NCBI RefSeq assembly: GCF_000568255.1
Contig: NZ_KK037166.1
Span: forward strand, 10,253,935 to 10,317,934
DNA: 64,000 nucleotides
Direction of reading: 5' to 3'
Source: Kutzneria sp. 744
GTDB lineage: Bacteria > Actinomycetota > Actinomycetes > Mycobacteriales > Pseudonocardiaceae
Shown here: positions 16,641 through 24,945 of the stretch, piece after piece
Position numbering within the stretch: the first letter of the stretch is position 1
Layout of the letters: every line of letters starts with the position of its first letter
Notes under the pieces: generated by a model
What the model was told of the DNA's origin: nothing
The model's database searches: none
The model's input: the letters and a program-made list of their open reading frames with translations, nothing else
Translations under genes and position numbers: made by a program

Positions 16641-18584
16641 GTGGCGGATGAGAACGAAAAATTGAGCGTTGTTCGCAATGATGGGCAGCAGTTTTCCATC
16701 TGGCCGGCCGAACGCCCGCTGCCGTTGGGGTGGCATGAAGCGGGCATTACCGGCACCCGTGCGGAGTGCCTTGCCCACGTCGACCAGGTGTGGACGGACA
16801 TCAAGCCGCAGAACACCGGAACGCCCGTGAACAATGTGTTACATCGTGTGGTGGAAAGGGAGGCCGCGGACTGTCCGGACGCGGTCGCCGTCACGGCGGG
16901 GGAGGCGTCCCTCAGCTACGGCGAGCTGAACGCCCGGGCCAACGGCCTGGCCCGCCGCCTGACCGACCGCGGGGTCGGCGTCGAGACCCGGGTGGCCGTC
17001 GCGGTGCCCCGGTCGATCGAGTTCGTGGTGGCGGTGCTTGCCGTGCTCAAGGCCGGCGGCGCCTACGTGCCGCTCGACCCCGAGTACCCAGCCGAGCGCC
17101 GGGCCTTCATGCTGGCCGACTCCGGTGCGACGGTGGTCGTCGGCTCGACGGCCGAGCTGGACCTGCCCGCCGGGGTGGACTTCGTCGCCCTCGGCGACGG
17201 CACGGACGCCGCCAACCTCGACGTCGAGGTGGATCCCGGCAACCTGGCCTACATCATCTACACCTCCGGCTCGACCGGCGTGCCCAAGGGTGTCGCGATC
17301 ACCCACGCCGACGTGCTCGATCTCGTGCAGGCCGACCCGCGGCTGGGTGTCGGCCGCGGCGAGGTCGTCGCCCACCTCGCGCCCACTGCGTTCGACGCTT
17401 CGACGTTCGAGATCTGGTGCGCGCTGGGCCGTGGCGGCCGCGTCGCGGCCCTGAGCCCGCAGCAGGTCTCCGTGAGCGAGCTCGGCGATGCCCTGCGGGC
17501 GACCCGGCCCGACTGGATGTTCATCACCTCGGGCCTGTTCCACCTGCTCGTCGACCACGACGTGGACATGTTCGCCAGCGTCGGCGTGCTGCTGACCGGC
17601 GGCGATGTCCTTTCCCCGCAACACGTCCAGGCCGCGGCCAAGGTCATCCGCAACACCGTCTACGCCTGCTACGGCCCGACCGAGACCACCGTGTTCGCGA
17701 CCCTGCACGCGGTGGACCCCGACGCCGACTACGAGCGCATGCCGCTGGGTGGCGGGCTGCAGAACAAGATCGTGCGCGTGCTGAACGCCGAACTCGACCA
17801 GCTGCCGGTGGGCGAGGTCGGCGAGATCCACCTGGGCGGCGCCGGGCTGGCCCGCTGCTACCACCGCCGTCCCGGGCTGACCGCCGAGCGCTTCCTGCCC
17901 GATCCGTACTCGGAGGTGCCGGGCGCGCGCATGTACCGCACCGGCGACCTGGGTCGGCTGCTGCCCAACGGCGAGGTCGAGTTCGTGGGCCGGGCCGACC
18001 GTCAGGTCAAGATCCGCGGCTACCGGGTGGAGCTCGGCGAGGTCGAGGTGGCCCTGAACGCGCACCCCTCGGTGAGCGCGGCCGCCGTGCTTGTGGTGGG
18101 GGACAACGAGGTCGACAAGCGCATGGTCGCCTACGCCGCGCCCGCCGGCACGGCGATCCTGACCGCGACCGGGCTGCGCTCCTGGATGGCCGAGCGGCTG
18201 CCCGCGTACCTGGCCCCGTCCAACTACCTGCTGCTGGACAAGCTTCCCTTGGACCAGAACGGAAAGGTCAACCGCAAGGCCCTGCCGCCGCCGTGGAAGT
18301 CCCGGTGTGACATGGGTCTCGACGAGCCGGTCGCGCCGCAGACCGACACGGAGCGCCTGGTGGCGCAGGTGATCGCCGACGTGCTGTCGCTGGACGAGGT
18401 CAGCATGGACGACAGCTTCTTCGCCCTCGGCGGCGACTCGCTGCGCAGCATCCGTGCCCTGGAAAGCCTGCGGGCGGTGGGAATCAAGCTGACCGCACGG
18501 CAGTTCATCGGCCAGGAGACCATCGGCGGCCTGGCCAAGACGATCGAGAGCATCACGGACGACCGGGTCGGAGACATGAGATGA
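16641..18584 (+). CDS. MbtH-adenylation-carrier NRPS protein
   Basis: This 647-residue protein has an MbtH-like domain at residues about 8-58 (NDGQQFSIWPAERPLPLGW), an adenylation domain about 65-560, and a carrier domain about 570-640 with FFALGGDSL. A3 is YTSGSTGVPKG, A5 is YGPTETT, A7 is YRTGDLGR and A10 is NGKVNRKAL. Aligning by eye to GrsA gives pocket residues D-A-F-F-L-G-C-V-F-K, which suggest an aliphatic, perhaps branched, amino acid; treat this as provisional. MbtH-A-T fusions followed by a P450 occur in pathways that beta-hydroxylate a carrier-bound amino acid (NikP1/NikQ). Its last bases overlap the P450 start as ATGA. Confidence 0.9.
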   Translation: MADENEKLSVVRNDGQQFSIWPAERPLPLGWHEAGITGTRAECLAHVDQVWTDIKPQNTGTPVNNVLHRVVEREAADCPDAVAVTAGEASLSYGELNARANGLARRLTDRGVGVETRVAVAVPRSIEFVVAVLAVLKAGGAYVPLDPEYPAERRAFMLADSGATVVVGSTAELDLPAGVDFVALGDGTDAANLDVEVDPGNLAYIIYTSGSTGVPKGVAITHADVLDLVQADPRLGVGRGEVVAHLAPTAFDASTFEIWCALGRGGRVAALSPQQVSVSELGDALRATRPDWMFITSGLFHLLVDHDVDMFASVGVLLTGGDVLSPQHVQAAAKVIRNTVYACYGPTETTVFATLHAVDPDADYERMPLGGGLQNKIVRVLNAELDQLPVGEVGEIHLGGAGLARCYHRRPGLTAERFLPDPYSEVPGARMYRTGDLGRLLPNGEVEFVGRADRQVKIRGYRVELGEVEVALNAHPSVSAAAVLVVGDNEVDKRMVAYAAPAGTAILTATGLRSWMAERLPAYLAPSNYLLLDKLPLDQNGKVNRKALPPPWKSRCDMGLDEPVAPQTDTERLVAQVIADVLSLDEVSMDDSFFALGGDSLRSIRALESLRAVGIKLTARQFIGQETIGGLAKTIESITDDRVGDMR

Positions 18585-19828
18585 AGATCAGCACCCCCGG
18601 GCCCGACGTCCGGGTGCCGCTCGACGACGTGGACATGTATGACCCGTTGCGGTACAAGGAAGGCTGCCAGCACCCGCTGTGGCAGACCCTGCGGCACGAG
18701 CAGCCGGTGCTGTTGCAGCACGCGCCCAACGGCACGCCGTTCTGGTCGGTCACGCGGTACGACGACTGCGAGCGGCTGCTGAAGGATCACGAGACGTTCT
18801 CCTCCGAGTACGGCACGATCCTCGCCTCGGTCGGCATCGGCGACCTGGCCCGTGGCCAGACCATGACGGTCACCGACCCGCCGTACCACGGCCAGCTGCG
18901 CAATCCCGTGCTGCGCAAGCTGAGCCGCGAGGTGATCCGCCGCTGCGGCGCGGAGATGGAGTCCCGGATCGGCGCGCTGCTGGAGCCGCTGCTGGCCGAG
19001 GGCGGCGGCGAGTTCGTCGGCGTCATGCACAAGATGCCGATGGCCATGCTCGCGCCGATGATGGGCATCCCGGAGGAGATGAGCGACGAGATCGCCCACT
19101 GGACGGCGGTCAGCGTGACGCCGGACGAGCCCACGCTCAACGGCGGCATCGACGCGCACGTCGCGTCCACCCAGGCCCACATCCAGATGCTGGAGCTGTT
19201 CGAGGCCGCGATCAAGCTGCGCCGGGACGATCCCGGGGACGACGTGATGACCGCGCTGACCGAGCTCCAGCTGGAGGGCGAGCGGCTCACCGACGAGCAG
19301 GTGGCGCTGAACTGCTACAGCCTGATGATGGGCGCGCACGCCACCACGCCGTACGTGGCCAGCCAGACCATCGTCGCGCTGACCGACCGCCAGGCCGTCT
19401 GGGACTCCGTGCGGGCCGACTCCACCCTCGTGCCGGATCTCGTCAACGAGGGCACGCGGTGGACCTCGCCGACCAACCACCTGCTCCGCCGGGCGGCCGT
19501 GGACACCGAGATGGGCGGCGTGGCGATCGCCGAGGGCGACTGGATGTGCGGCTGGGTCGGCTCGGCCAACCGGGACGCCACGATCTGGTCCGACCCGTTC
19601 GAGTTCCGGCTGGACCGCACGCCCAGCACCCACCTCGGGTTCGGCGTCGGGCCGCACTACTGCATCGGCGCGCAGGTGTCCAAGGCCGCGCTGTCGATCG
19701 TGTTCTCCATCCTCGCCCGCCGCGTCCGCAGCTTCGCGCTGACCGCCGAGCCCACACAGATCGTGTCGAACTGGATCAACGGAATGACCCGCATGGAGGT
19801 CGCCTTCGACGTGGAGCCGGCGGCATGA
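18581..19828 (+). CDS. Cytochrome P450, likely beta-hydroxylase of a carrier-bound amino acid
   Basis: This 415-residue P450 has the heme ligand in LGFGVGPHYCIGAQ, an ExxR pair in the K helix region (EGTRW) and an I-helix MMGAHATTPYVAS in which the usual acidic residue is absent. That AHATT form resembles P450s acting on aminoacyl carrier proteins (NikQ, NovI). The gene overlaps the MbtH-A-T gene by four bases and is followed by a thioesterase with the same overlap, so loading, hydroxylation and release look like one unit. Regiospecificity is inferred from family resemblance only. Redox partners are not encoded nearby. Confidence 0.88.
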   Translation: MKISTPGPDVRVPLDDVDMYDPLRYKEGCQHPLWQTLRHEQPVLLQHAPNGTPFWSVTRYDDCERLLKDHETFSSEYGTILASVGIGDLARGQTMTVTDPPYHGQLRNPVLRKLSREVIRRCGAEMESRIGALLEPLLAEGGGEFVGVMHKMPMAMLAPMMGIPEEMSDEIAHWTAVSVTPDEPTLNGGIDAHVASTQAHIQMLELFEAAIKLRRDDPGDDVMTALTELQLEGERLTDEQVALNCYSLMMGAHATTPYVASQTIVALTDRQAVWDSVRADSTLVPDLVNEGTRWTSPTNHLLRRAAVDTEMGGVAIAEGDWMCGWVGSANRDATIWSDPFEFRLDRTPSTHLGFGVGPHYCIGAQVSKAALSIVFSILARRVRSFALTAEPTQIVSNWINGMTRMEVAFDVEPAA

Positions 19829-20556
19829 ACAAGTGGTTCATCCGACAGCCGCCGCCGGACGGCGACTTCATCGTCTTCGGGCTGCCCTACGCCGGCGTCG
19901 GCGCGTCGTCCTTCGCCGAGTGGCCGATGCAGATCGGCGGCGGCTGGTTCTGCCCCGTGCAGCCGCCCGGGCGGGAGAACCGCCTGCACCAGCCCGTTCC
20001 GGCCAGCCACCAGGAGTACGCCGAGCAGCTGTCCGACGCCCTGGCCGAGGTGCTGACGCCGGACCGCCCGTACGCGCTGCTCGGCCACTGCGGCGCGGTG
20101 CCGTACCTGTTGCAGACCGCGGGCGAGCTGGAGAAGCGCGGCCTTCCGTTGCCGCACAAGCTGTTCGCCTCCTCGTGGGGCGCCCCGGACCAGGGCCTCT
20201 ACGGGCCGCTCAACTTCGTCGACCTGTCCACTGTGGACCTCGTCGCGGAGATCACGGCGCTGTGTGCCGCGATGGGGCGGTCCATCGACCCCGAGCTGGC
20301 CGAGATCGCCGCCGAGACCATGCTGGCCGATCTCGAGGTGCAGCGGCGGTACCGCTACGAGGACACCGCCAGGACCAGCGCCCCCGTCTGCGTCATCGGC
20401 TGGACCAAGGACGAGGTCGTGCCGGCCGAGCAGGTGCCGCCGGGCTGGGATCGTTGCGTGCAGGCGAGTTTCCACACCCTGGACGGCGATCACTGGGAGC
20501 TGTTGCGTGGTCCGAAGCAGCTGCTCGATCTCATCGACCACGAGATGGGTGCGTGA
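19825..20556 (+). CDS. Type II thioesterase with cysteine nucleophile
   Basis: This 243-residue alpha/beta hydrolase of the TEII family has the oxyanion segment GLPYAGVGASSFAEWP, PPGRENR, the nucleophile elbow LLGHCGAVPY and the catalytic His in LDGDHWELL. The usual GHSxG serine is replaced by Cys. Cys-type thioesterases release or acyl-transfer hydroxylated amino acids in a few pathways and can favour transfer over hydrolysis. It starts by ATGA overlap with the P450 gene, so it probably handles the hydroxylated aminoacyl carrier product. A second, Ser-type thioesterase follows immediately, so the two probably have different jobs. Confidence 0.85.
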   Translation: MNKWFIRQPPPDGDFIVFGLPYAGVGASSFAEWPMQIGGGWFCPVQPPGRENRLHQPVPASHQEYAEQLSDALAEVLTPDRPYALLGHCGAVPYLLQTAGELEKRGLPLPHKLFASSWGAPDQGLYGPLNFVDLSTVDLVAEITALCAAMGRSIDPELAEIAAETMLADLEVQRRYRYEDTARTSAPVCVIGWTKDEVVPAEQVPPGWDRCVQASFHTLDGDHWELLRGPKQLLDLIDHEMGA

Positions 20557-20557
20557 C

Positions 20558-21325
20558 ATGGCCGATCGGTGGATACGCACCCTGTTGAGGCGGCCGGAGG
20601 CCTCGGTCAATCTCGTCTGCATGCCTCACGCCGGCGGCTCGGCCAGCTTCTACCGGGGTTGGGGCGAGGGCCTGCCCGCTCAGATCGAGACGCACGTCGC
20701 GCAGTACCCCGGCCGGGAGGATCGCATCGCCGAGCCCACCCTCCGGGTCATGGCCGACCTCGCCGACGGCATCGCCCCCGCGCTAGAACCGCTCTTCTCA
20801 CGCCCCGTCGTGCTGTTCGGGCACAGCCTCGGCGCCTCCCTCGCCTACGAGGTCGCCCTCCGCTGCGAGCAGGCCGGCCTCCAGCCCCAACTGCTCGTCG
20901 TCTCCGGCTCGCCCCCGCCCCATCGCCGTCCCCGCAAGACCTTCCACCTCGTCGACGACGACGCCCTCGTCGCCGAGCTCCGCCGTGAAGCCGCCACCAG
21001 TCCCGTGGTCCTCGACAGTCCCGAGCTCCTGGAGGTCCTGCTCCCCATGGTGCGGGCCGACTACGAGCTCATCGAGACCTACCACCCCACCTCTCCTCCG
21101 CCCATCCGCACCCCCTTCGCCGTCTTCCACGGCGACGCCGACCCCGAGGTGACCACCCTCCAGGCTGACGGCTGGCGTGAACTGAGCGACACTCACAACC
21201 TCCAGCACCACCAGGTCTTCACCGGCGGCCACTTCTACCTCCGCGACCACCAGTCCGAGGTCCTGGCCGCCCTCGCCTCGCTGATCAGTTCCTACGACCG
21301 GGTCAGCGAAGCCTCTTCCCTCTGA
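20558..21325 (+). CDS. Type II thioesterase, serine nucleophile (editing)
   Basis: This 255-residue protein has the canonical type II thioesterase motifs: VCMPHAGGSASFYRGW, YPGREDR, nucleophile LFGHSLGASLAYE, Asp in FHGDADPE and His in FTGGHFYLR. It starts one base after the preceding TGA and ends a four-gene operon. Its usual role is to clear misprimed or stalled acyl groups from carrier domains. A hairpin terminator follows at 21336. Confidence 0.9.
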   Translation: MADRWIRTLLRRPEASVNLVCMPHAGGSASFYRGWGEGLPAQIETHVAQYPGREDRIAEPTLRVMADLADGIAPALEPLFSRPVVLFGHSLGASLAYEVALRCEQAGLQPQLLVVSGSPPPHRRPRKTFHLVDDDALVAELRREAATSPVVLDSPELLEVLLPMVRADYELIETYHPTSPPPIRTPFAVFHGDADPEVTTLQADGWRELSDTHNLQHHQVFTGGHFYLRDHQSEVLAALASLISSYDRVSEASSL

Positions 21326-21335
21326 CGACGCGGAT

Positions 21336-21368
21336 GGCCCGGGTGCCGCACGACGCGCCACCCGGGCC
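21336..21368. terminator. Hairpin terminator between convergent NRPS and iron operons
   Basis: Arms GGCCCGGGTG (21336-21345) and CACCCGGGCC (21359-21368) pair fully over 10 bases around a 13-base loop. The hairpin lies between the thioesterase stop at 21325 and the convergent efeB stop at 21442. Confidence 0.65.
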
Positions 21369-21441
21369 GCCCGCGTCGCTCTCACGAAATCACCCTCAAC
21401 TGCCTCTCACGACGCGGAGCCTGCGCCCATCCAACCAGCTC

Positions 21442-22530
21442 TCACGTCAGCAGGGCGCGGGCGTAGTGGTCGGTGTTGTCGTGGACGCCGGGCAGGACGT
21501 AGAAGTAGCCGCCGCCGAAGGGGGTGACGTAGTCGGTCAGGGGCTCGCCGGCGAGGCGGTTCTGGACGGTCTCGAACTGCCGGGCGATGTCCTGCTGGTA
21601 GCTGCAGAACAAGAGGCCGGCGTCGATGGTGCCGTTGGGCTGGAAGCCGCGGTCGTAGTTGAAGGGGCGGCGGAGGATGCGGCTGGACTCGGCCTTCGGG
21701 GTGCGGGGGTTGGCCAGGCGGATGTGGGAGTCGAGGGGGATTACCTTGCCGTCGGAATCCTTGCCGTAGTCGGGGATGTCGGTCTCGACGCTGCCGTCGA
21801 GCGGGGCGCCGCTGTCGCGGCGGCGGCCGAACATGCGCTCCTGCTCGGAGATCGAGACGCGGTCCCAGAACTCGACCAGCATCCGGATGAACCGCACGAC
21901 CTGGAATGAGCTGCCGTCGGGCCGCCACACGACCTCGGCGGTGGGCTGGGAGATGCCGTCCTTGAACCCCAACAGGTTCCGGGGTGTGCCGGCCGGACGC
22001 GGGGGTGAGCCGAAGCCGTCGAGGCGGTAGCGGGGCTGCATGCCGTCACGGGTGTGCCGGGTGAGGTCCCGCAGCGCGTGGTGCACGGTGTCGATGTTGT
22101 TGGCGCAGATCTGCAACATGAGATCCCCGTGGCACCAGGCGGGATCCAGCACGTCGTCGGGGAAGGTGGGCATGGCGGAGAGACCGGAGGGCTTCGTCAG
22201 GCCGTAGCGGGAGTCGAACAGCGAGGCGCCGACGGAGACCGTCACGGTGAGGCCGTCGGCCGGCACGGTCGGACCGAGCACGGCGCTGTCCGACGGCGGC
22301 GCGCCGACGCCGAGGTCGGGCGGGGTGCCGCCGGCGGTGAGGAAGCGGGCCCGGTCGGTCAGTGCCTTGAACATGTCGGTCAACGCGGCCCGGTTGGCTG
22401 CCGTCGCGTCGAATGCCGCGAAGGTGCCGAAGCGCTGCGGCGGGCTGTCGACGCCGGCCTGGCGCGGCCCGTGGAACGGGTACGACTGCGGAACCTCGGC
22501 TTCCACCTTTCGGTATCTAGTTCGTTGCAT
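21442..22530 (-). CDS. efeB: DyP-type peroxidase EfeB, mature part only, severed from its Tat signal
   Basis: This 362-residue frame holds an essentially complete DyP/EfeB catalytic domain: the N-terminal SYPFHGPRQAG, the GFKDG form of the conserved GxxDG motif, and the His/Arg region ending DNTDHYARALL. EfeB is normally exported by the Tat system and oxidises iron or heme outside the cell. No signal peptide is present here, and an in-frame TAA sits six bases before ATG 22530. The missing Tat signal start is still visible at 22877, beyond about 300 bases of AT-rich DNA. The gene therefore looks interrupted. The remaining frame is open and could make a cytoplasmic enzyme if translated. Confidence 0.8.
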   Translation of the reverse strand: MQRTRYRKVEAEVPQSYPFHGPRQAGVDSPPQRFGTFAAFDATAANRAALTDMFKALTDRARFLTAGGTPPDLGVGAPPSDSAVLGPTVPADGLTVTVSVGASLFDSRYGLTKPSGLSAMPTFPDDVLDPAWCHGDLMLQICANNIDTVHHALRDLTRHTRDGMQPRYRLDGFGSPPRPAGTPRNLLGFKDGISQPTAEVVWRPDGSSFQVVRFIRMLVEFWDRVSISEQERMFGRRRDSGAPLDGSVETDIPDYGKDSDGKVIPLDSHIRLANPRTPKAESSRILRRPFNYDRGFQPNGTIDAGLLFCSYQQDIARQFETVQNRLAGEPLTDYVTPFGGGYFYVLPGVHDNTDHYARALLT

Positions 22531-22840
22531 TGGTTAGCCACCCGGAGGAAAATCAGGGCGATGCCGTCTTTGTAATACGTAGTCGCAAGCTGGTGTGTCC
22601 TGCTTGAAATTTTGAGGTATGTTGCGCATGTTGGGTGAAAACGATACGAATAGCAAGGCTTAATACGCAGCTCCGAACGTCGTCGCGGGAGATGAGCTTA
22701 ATACCCCATATTTGGAGCTGATTACATAGTATGGTACAATACAGTAATATGTGTCACTTTACTCAGAGTGGCCTCTTCCAAGGCCCACGGTTAAAGGCTC
22801 CGTCTAGGAGGTAAATGGCTCTGCCTGATCCTGTGATTAA
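22531..22840. other. AT-rich segment interrupting efeB
   Basis: About 310 bases of markedly lower GC content separate the efeB Tat-signal start from its catalytic domain. Runs such as TACATAGTATGGTACAATAC and GAAATTTTGAGG are unlike all surrounding genes. On the plus strand a strong ribosome site (TAGGAGGT, 22805-22812) precedes a 27-codon frame, ATG 22815 to TGA 22898, which reads out across the junction into efeB DNA. That could be the truncated start of a mobile-element gene. I found no transposase and no clear terminal repeats. Confidence 0.6.
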
Positions 22841-22877
22841 CCGAGCCGAGGAGGAAGCGGCGACGGCTCAGCGACAT
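22791..22877 (-). pseudogene. efeB: Severed 5' end of efeB encoding the Tat signal start
   Basis: ATG 22877 lies 29 bases after the efeO stop codon and is preceded by GAAGGAG. It encodes MSLSRRRFLLGS, an excellent twin-arginine motif (SRRxFL), as expected for EfeB in an efeUOB operon. After about twelve codons the sequence turns AT-rich and unrelated, and the frame stops at 22791. The breakpoint is near 22840. The rest of efeB resumes near 22510. Confidence 0.75.
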
Positions 22878-22905
22878 GGCAGGGACTCCTTCAGGTGAAA
22901 CAGAT

Positions 22906-24852
22906 TCAGCTGGCGCGGACTTCGAGCAGGGTGGGGATGGCGGACAGCGTTTCCACGGCGGCGCCGACCCGGGCGTCGACCAGCTGCCGGCTGCCGGTCT
23001 GACAGGCCGCCTCCACCGCCGCGAGTTGAGTGCGGGCCGTCGCGATCAGGCCCGGCTTGCGGGCGTCGACCAGCGGCTGGAGCCGGTCCAGCACCGCGTT
23101 GGTAGCATCGACATCCGCCGCGACCAGCGTGAACGTGGAGTTGGACCCCTGGTCGGTCTGCCCGTTGAGGATGCGCCGCAACGCGTCCTCCAGGATCTCG
23201 TGCGCCCGCAGCGGCAGGTCGGCCGGATCGAACGACAGCTTCTGACGCAGCGCCTGCACGTCCTGCTGGAGCTTCGCGGCGACCGGTGCGAGCTGGGCGG
23301 CGGATTGCCCGTGCCACAGGCCGTATTCGACGCGGTGCAGGCCGGTGAAGCCGGGATCCTCGACGCCCTGGGGACGGCCCTGCGGTAGGCCGTCGATCGA
23401 CACGCCGAGGTCCTCGAACTGCCCGTACGCGGCGCCGAGCCGCTCCCAGGTCTGCTGCGCCGCCAGCCACGCCGCCCGAGCGCCGTCCATGTCGCCGGCG
23501 GTGATCTTGGCCGCGAGGTCGCCGGTCTGAGTGTCCAGTGTGGACAGCTTGTCCGTCAGGTAGGACGTGAACGAGTCCGCCGGCTGCTTGAGGTCCTTGT
23601 CCGACACCGGCGCGACCGCCGGCACCACCGTCCCGCCGGATCCACCGGTGACGGCGGCGACGGGGGAGACCTGGTCCAGCTCGCCCGGCACCAGGCAGCG
23701 CCAGCTGTACTGGCCGGCTGGCAGGTCGACGGTGAGAGACCGGCGGGTGCCGGGGCCGAGGCCCTCGATCTCGCCGATCACGCCGCCGTCAGCGGCCCGG
23801 ATCAGGTAGATCTCGCCGCCGTGCCCGGACTTGTTGACCACGGTGATGGTCGAGGAGCCGGCGGTCGTGCCGGACCAGTCCTTGGCGCAGCCGTCGGCCG
23901 TGACGGTGACCTGCGTCGCCGAGCCATCGCCCGACGGTGACGTGACCAGCGCGAGCACCCCGACAGCCAGCAGTGGCAGCACCACCGCCGCGGTCGCGTA
24001 CACCCATCGCGGCAGTCGGCGGGCGGGCCGCTCGACGGGCACTGCTGCCGTGCCGGGCTTGCGTAGGAAGACCACCAACACCGTGACCAGGTACGCGACG
24101 TACACGGCGACCTGAAGCACGGTCATGCGCGGTGCCAGGTTGGTGATGCCGGAGATCAGCGACACCCACCAGCTGTCGGTGGACACCACGGTGGACAGAT
24201 CGAACGCCACCCAGTTCCGCCCCGGCACCAGTCCGGCGGTCTGAAGCTCGCCGACACCGTAGGCCAGCACTCCGGCGGCGATCACGATGAGCAGCACCGC
24301 CGTGCGGGAGAAGAACACGCCGAGGTTCACCCGCACACTGGCGCGCACGATCAACCAGCACAACAGGAACGACACCGCCAGCCCGACCGCGGCACCGACC
24401 AGCGGCGCGAGCGTGTCGCCGGAGGCCTGCACGGTCGTCCACAGGAACAGCGCCGTCTCCAGGCCTTCGCGGGCGACGGCGAGGAACGCGGTGGTGGCCA
24501 GCGCGCCGGCGCCGATCTCCGCAGCGAGGCCGATCTTCTCCCGCAGCTCACCGGACAGGCCGCGGGCGGCACGCCGCATCCAGAAGATCATCCACGTCAC
24601 GAGCACGATCGCGACCAGGCTCAACAGGCCGCCGAACACCGCCTGCGCGGTGATCGTCAGCTCGGCCCGGGAAAACGCCAGCACCGCGCCGAAGCCGAGC
24701 GACAGCAGCGCCGCGGCCAGCACGCCGAGCCACACCGCCGACGCCCCGGCGCCGGTGCGGCGCACGGCGGCCAGCAGAATGCTGACCACCAGCCCGATCT
24801 CCAGGCCCTCACGCAGGCCGATGACCAGGTTGGGCAGTCCGTCGACCCACAC
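22906..24852 (-). CDS. efeUO: Fused EfeU iron permease and EfeO periplasmic-type iron-binding protein
   Basis: This 648-residue protein starts at GTG 24852 behind AAGGAG. Residues 1 to about 290 form an FTR1/EfeU permease with about seven membrane segments and two REGLE iron-binding motifs (REGLEIGL near residue 13, REGLETAL near 120). Residues about 330-420 are a cupredoxin-like EfeO domain (STITVVNKSG, YSWRCLVPGE). The C-terminal domain is an M75 peptidase-like imelysin domain with GLHRVEYGLW, giving the HxxE metal site. EfeUO fusions are common in actinomycetes. The system takes up iron with EfeB as peroxidase. A candidate DtxR/IdeR box lies just upstream at 24871. Confidence 0.92.
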   Translation of the reverse strand: MWVDGLPNLVIGLREGLEIGLVVSILLAAVRRTGAGASAVWLGVLAAALLSLGFGAVLAFSRAELTITAQAVFGGLLSLVAIVLVTWMIFWMRRAARGLSGELREKIGLAAEIGAGALATTAFLAVAREGLETALFLWTTVQASGDTLAPLVGAAVGLAVSFLLCWLIVRASVRVNLGVFFSRTAVLLIVIAAGVLAYGVGELQTAGLVPGRNWVAFDLSTVVSTDSWWVSLISGITNLAPRMTVLQVAVYVAYLVTVLVVFLRKPGTAAVPVERPARRLPRWVYATAAVVLPLLAVGVLALVTSPSGDGSATQVTVTADGCAKDWSGTTAGSSTITVVNKSGHGGEIYLIRAADGGVIGEIEGLGPGTRRSLTVDLPAGQYSWRCLVPGELDQVSPVAAVTGGSGGTVVPAVAPVSDKDLKQPADSFTSYLTDKLSTLDTQTGDLAAKITAGDMDGARAAWLAAQQTWERLGAAYGQFEDLGVSIDGLPQGRPQGVEDPGFTGLHRVEYGLWHGQSAAQLAPVAAKLQQDVQALRQKLSFDPADLPLRAHEILEDALRRILNGQTDQGSNSTFTLVAADVDATNAVLDRLQPLVDARKPGLIATARTQLAAVEAACQTGSRQLVDARVGAAVETLSAIPTLLEVRAS

Positions 24853-24870
24853 CTCGACACGCTCCTTTGG

Positions 24871-24884
24871 TAAGGCTATCTTAA
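24871..24884. promoter_or_regulatory. Candidate DtxR/IdeR iron box upstream of efeUO
   Basis: TAAGGCTATCTTAA matches 11 of 14 positions of the core TTAGGCTAACCTAA of iron-box sequences, and its two ends mirror each other. It lies 18 bases upstream of the efeUO start, so iron-replete repression is expected. The match was scored by eye. Confidence 0.55.
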
Positions 24885-24898
24885 CTCCGGAGCGGATA

Positions 24899-24912
24899 CT
24901 ACACGTATGTAG
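24899..24912. promoter_or_regulatory. Palindrome CTACA-N4-TGTAG, copy 1
   Basis: CTACACGTATGTAG lies between the divergent efeUO and COG4705 genes, 34 bases before the latter's start. Two related copies occur at 26611 and 26740, each near another gene start. The half-site TACA/TGTA recalls BlaI/CopY-type operators, with a wider spacer. Confidence 0.55.
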
Positions 24913-24945
24913 AAGTCTGTCGACGGTCTGTGGCACGCTCTCGGC

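Noticed and set aside
22232-22575. Plus-strand frames over the start of efeB
   Set aside because: They lie opposite the conserved DyP peroxidase sequence and show no family features.
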